DNA of 34,944 nt from positions 175 through 35,118 of the forward strand of contig PLOH01000060.1 of NCBI GenBank assembly GCA_003142955.1. Direction: 5' to 3'. The position numbers and the translations under genes are program-made. The stretch's first letter is position 1; each line of letters opens with the position of its first letter. Shown here piece by piece: positions 33,701-34,944 of this stretch. The notes beneath the pieces were generated by a model. The model was not told where the DNA came from and did not search any database. It was given only the letters and a program-made list of their open reading frames with translations. The DNA is from Opitutia bacterium. Its GTDB lineage: Bacteria; Verrucomicrobiota; Verrucomicrobiia; Opitutales; Opitutaceae.

Positions 33701-34944
33701 GCGTTTTGTCGATCTGATCCGCAAGGTGCCGGGGTTCAGCTTCGCGGAGGAATTGAAGGCTCTCGTCGATCGGCACGGCCCCGATACCCCGGAGCTGCTG
33801 CAGGCCCTCATCGAGGCCCGGCTGCTCAGCAAGGAGGAGGCCTGCCGGCAATGGGCGAACGCCCTCGGCTTCGCCTATGTCGATCCGTTCGCCTCCATCG
33901 TCACGGAGGAAGCCGTGGAGAAACTGCCGCACGAGATCGCCCGCAAGACGCGATCCATCGGTTTGTATGTTATTGAAAACATTCTCACCGTCGCGATGGC
34001 CAGGCCCGAGGACGAGGCGCTCGTGCGGCGCCTGGGCCAGATCGCGCAGCTGCCGATCAGCCCGATGTTCGCTTCGCCGCGGGAGATCGAGGATGCGATC
34101 GCCATCCATTATTCGAACGACAAGGACATTGGCGAGAGCCTCAGCGCCCTGGAACACCTGGATCTGTTCAATCGTCCGGAGTACTCCCAGGAGCAGCTCG
34201 CCGCCCTGGCGGAAAGCACCTCGCTGATCCAGGTGCTCATTCGATCATTTACTTCGGCATCCGGGAGCGGGCGACGGACATCCACATCGAGCCTGGAGAA
34301 CTGCAATCGCGCATCCGCTTCCGCGTCGATGGCATGCTGCGCGAGGTGTTGACCTTCTCCCGCAAACTCCACCGCGCGCTCATTTCCCGCCTCAAGATTC
34401 TTTGCAGCATCAACATCACCGAATCGCGTTTCCCGCAGGATGGCCGTTTCTCCATGGCCGTGGGCGGGGGCACGACCCATTTCCGGGTCTCGATGATCCC
34501 CACCCTGTTCGGCGAGAAGTCGGTGGTGCGCATCCTCGCGACGACGGGCCGGAAATCGATGGTCACCCTCGACAAGATGATGATCTCGCAAACCATCCTG
34601 CAGCCGTTCCGCCGCCTGATCCAGAATCCCAACGGCATCGTCTTTGTCACGGGCCCCACCGGCTCGGGCAAGACGACGACGCTCTATGCGGCGCTCCACG
34701 AGATCAACAAGCCCGACCTGAACATTTCCACCATTGAGGATCCCGTGGAAATCCAGCTGGCCGGTCTCACCCAAAGCCAGGTCAACGCCCACATTGACCT
34801 GAAATTCTCCACCCTGCTGCGCGCCCTGCTGCGCCAGGATCCCGATATCATCCTGATCGGGGAAATCCGCGATTTGGAAACCGCCAAGATCGCCACGGAG
34901 GCGGCCCTGACCGGGCACCTCGTTTTTGCCACGCTGCACACCAA
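33681..34944 (+). CDS. GspE/PilB-type secretion or pilus assembly ATPase, frameshifted, partial
   Basis: From ATG 33681 the frame gives an N-terminal MshEN-like domain (FSFAEELKALVDRHG...LLSKEEACRQWANALGFAYVDP) up to AESTSLIQVL near 34238. There the family sequence jumps to another frame and continues IIYFGIRERATDIHIEPGELQSRIRFRVDGMLRE to the window end, including Walker A GPTGSGKTTTLY, the Asp box STIEDPVE, Walker B IILIGEIRD and the His box TGHLVFATLHT. A one-base loss within CTCATTCG (expected CTCAATTCG or similar) explains the switch. The first frame alone would end at 34352. The ATPase powers pilus extension or type II secretion. It is the last gene of the kinase/regulator operon; the remaining C-terminus lies outside. 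Confidence 0.85.

Overview
The window reads as chromosomal DNA of a GC-rich bacterium, most likely a verrucomicrobium of the Opitutaceae type. This rests on the mix of families (DUF5069, DUF4013, a FusA2-type EF-G paralogue, an LplT-PlsC-acyl-ACP synthetase fusion, a TerB-like remnant), the weak Shine-Dalgarno sites and the strong GC bias at third codon positions. No 16S or marker tree was possible, so taxonomy is inference. I see no tRNA, rRNA, CRISPR array, intact insertion sequence or prophage.

Layout. 1-1.8 kb: manganese homeostasis, with mntH (minus, cut by the window edge) divergent from mntR; a perfect 18-bp palindrome and a C9 tract lie in the shared promoter. 1.9-5.3 kb: a two-domain binding-protein-dependent ABC permease without visible partners, a convergent MFS carrier, and a small RMF-like protein. 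5.3-5.84 kb: gene-poor, holding an IS1182-like transposase remnant. 5.8-9.9 kb: trpD-glmM (4-bp overlap) divergent from uppP (peptidoglycan lipid carrier recycling), then a DUF5069 protein. 9.9-10.4 kb: broken TerB-like gene and a 135-bp MITE-like element. 10.4-13.9 kb: four-gene minus-strand operon DUF4013 - FmdB zinc ribbon - membrane-anchored protein - OPT transporter. 14-19.2 kb: farnesyl/geranylgeranyl diphosphate synthase, then a tandem of two histidine kinases, one a soluble REC-kinase-REC-REC protein and the other a membrane-anchored PAS-PAS kinase. 19.3-26.8 kb, all minus: EF-G-like GTPase, a SMC/OLD-type ATPase tightly coupled to a small DUF4276/TOPRIM-like protein (candidate defence or DNA-repair pair), and the trifunctional LplT-PlsC-acyl-ACP synthetase. 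26.9-29.1 kb: secreted M3 peptidase (PepF) followed by a second copy of the MITE-like element. 29.2-31.97 kb: metK-ahcY operon (activated methyl cycle) with a structured leader holding a 28-bp palindrome and two terminator-like hairpins. 32-34.9 kb: REC-kinase, CheY-like regulator, small protein and a type II secretion/type IV pilus ATPase (GspE/PilB) that carries a frameshift and runs off the window.

How the genes relate. Core physiology dominates: envelope synthesis and turnover (glmM, uppP, isoprenyl synthase, acyl-ACP synthetase/acyltransferase), the methyl cycle (metK, ahcY), metal and peptide/metal-chelate uptake (mntH, OPT, ABC permease) and signalling (four two-component proteins). 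The accessory layer is thin: one transposase fragment, a TerB-like relic, two copies of a short inverted-repeat element, and the ATPase/TOPRIM-like pair. The best candidates for new biology are that pair and the metK leader.
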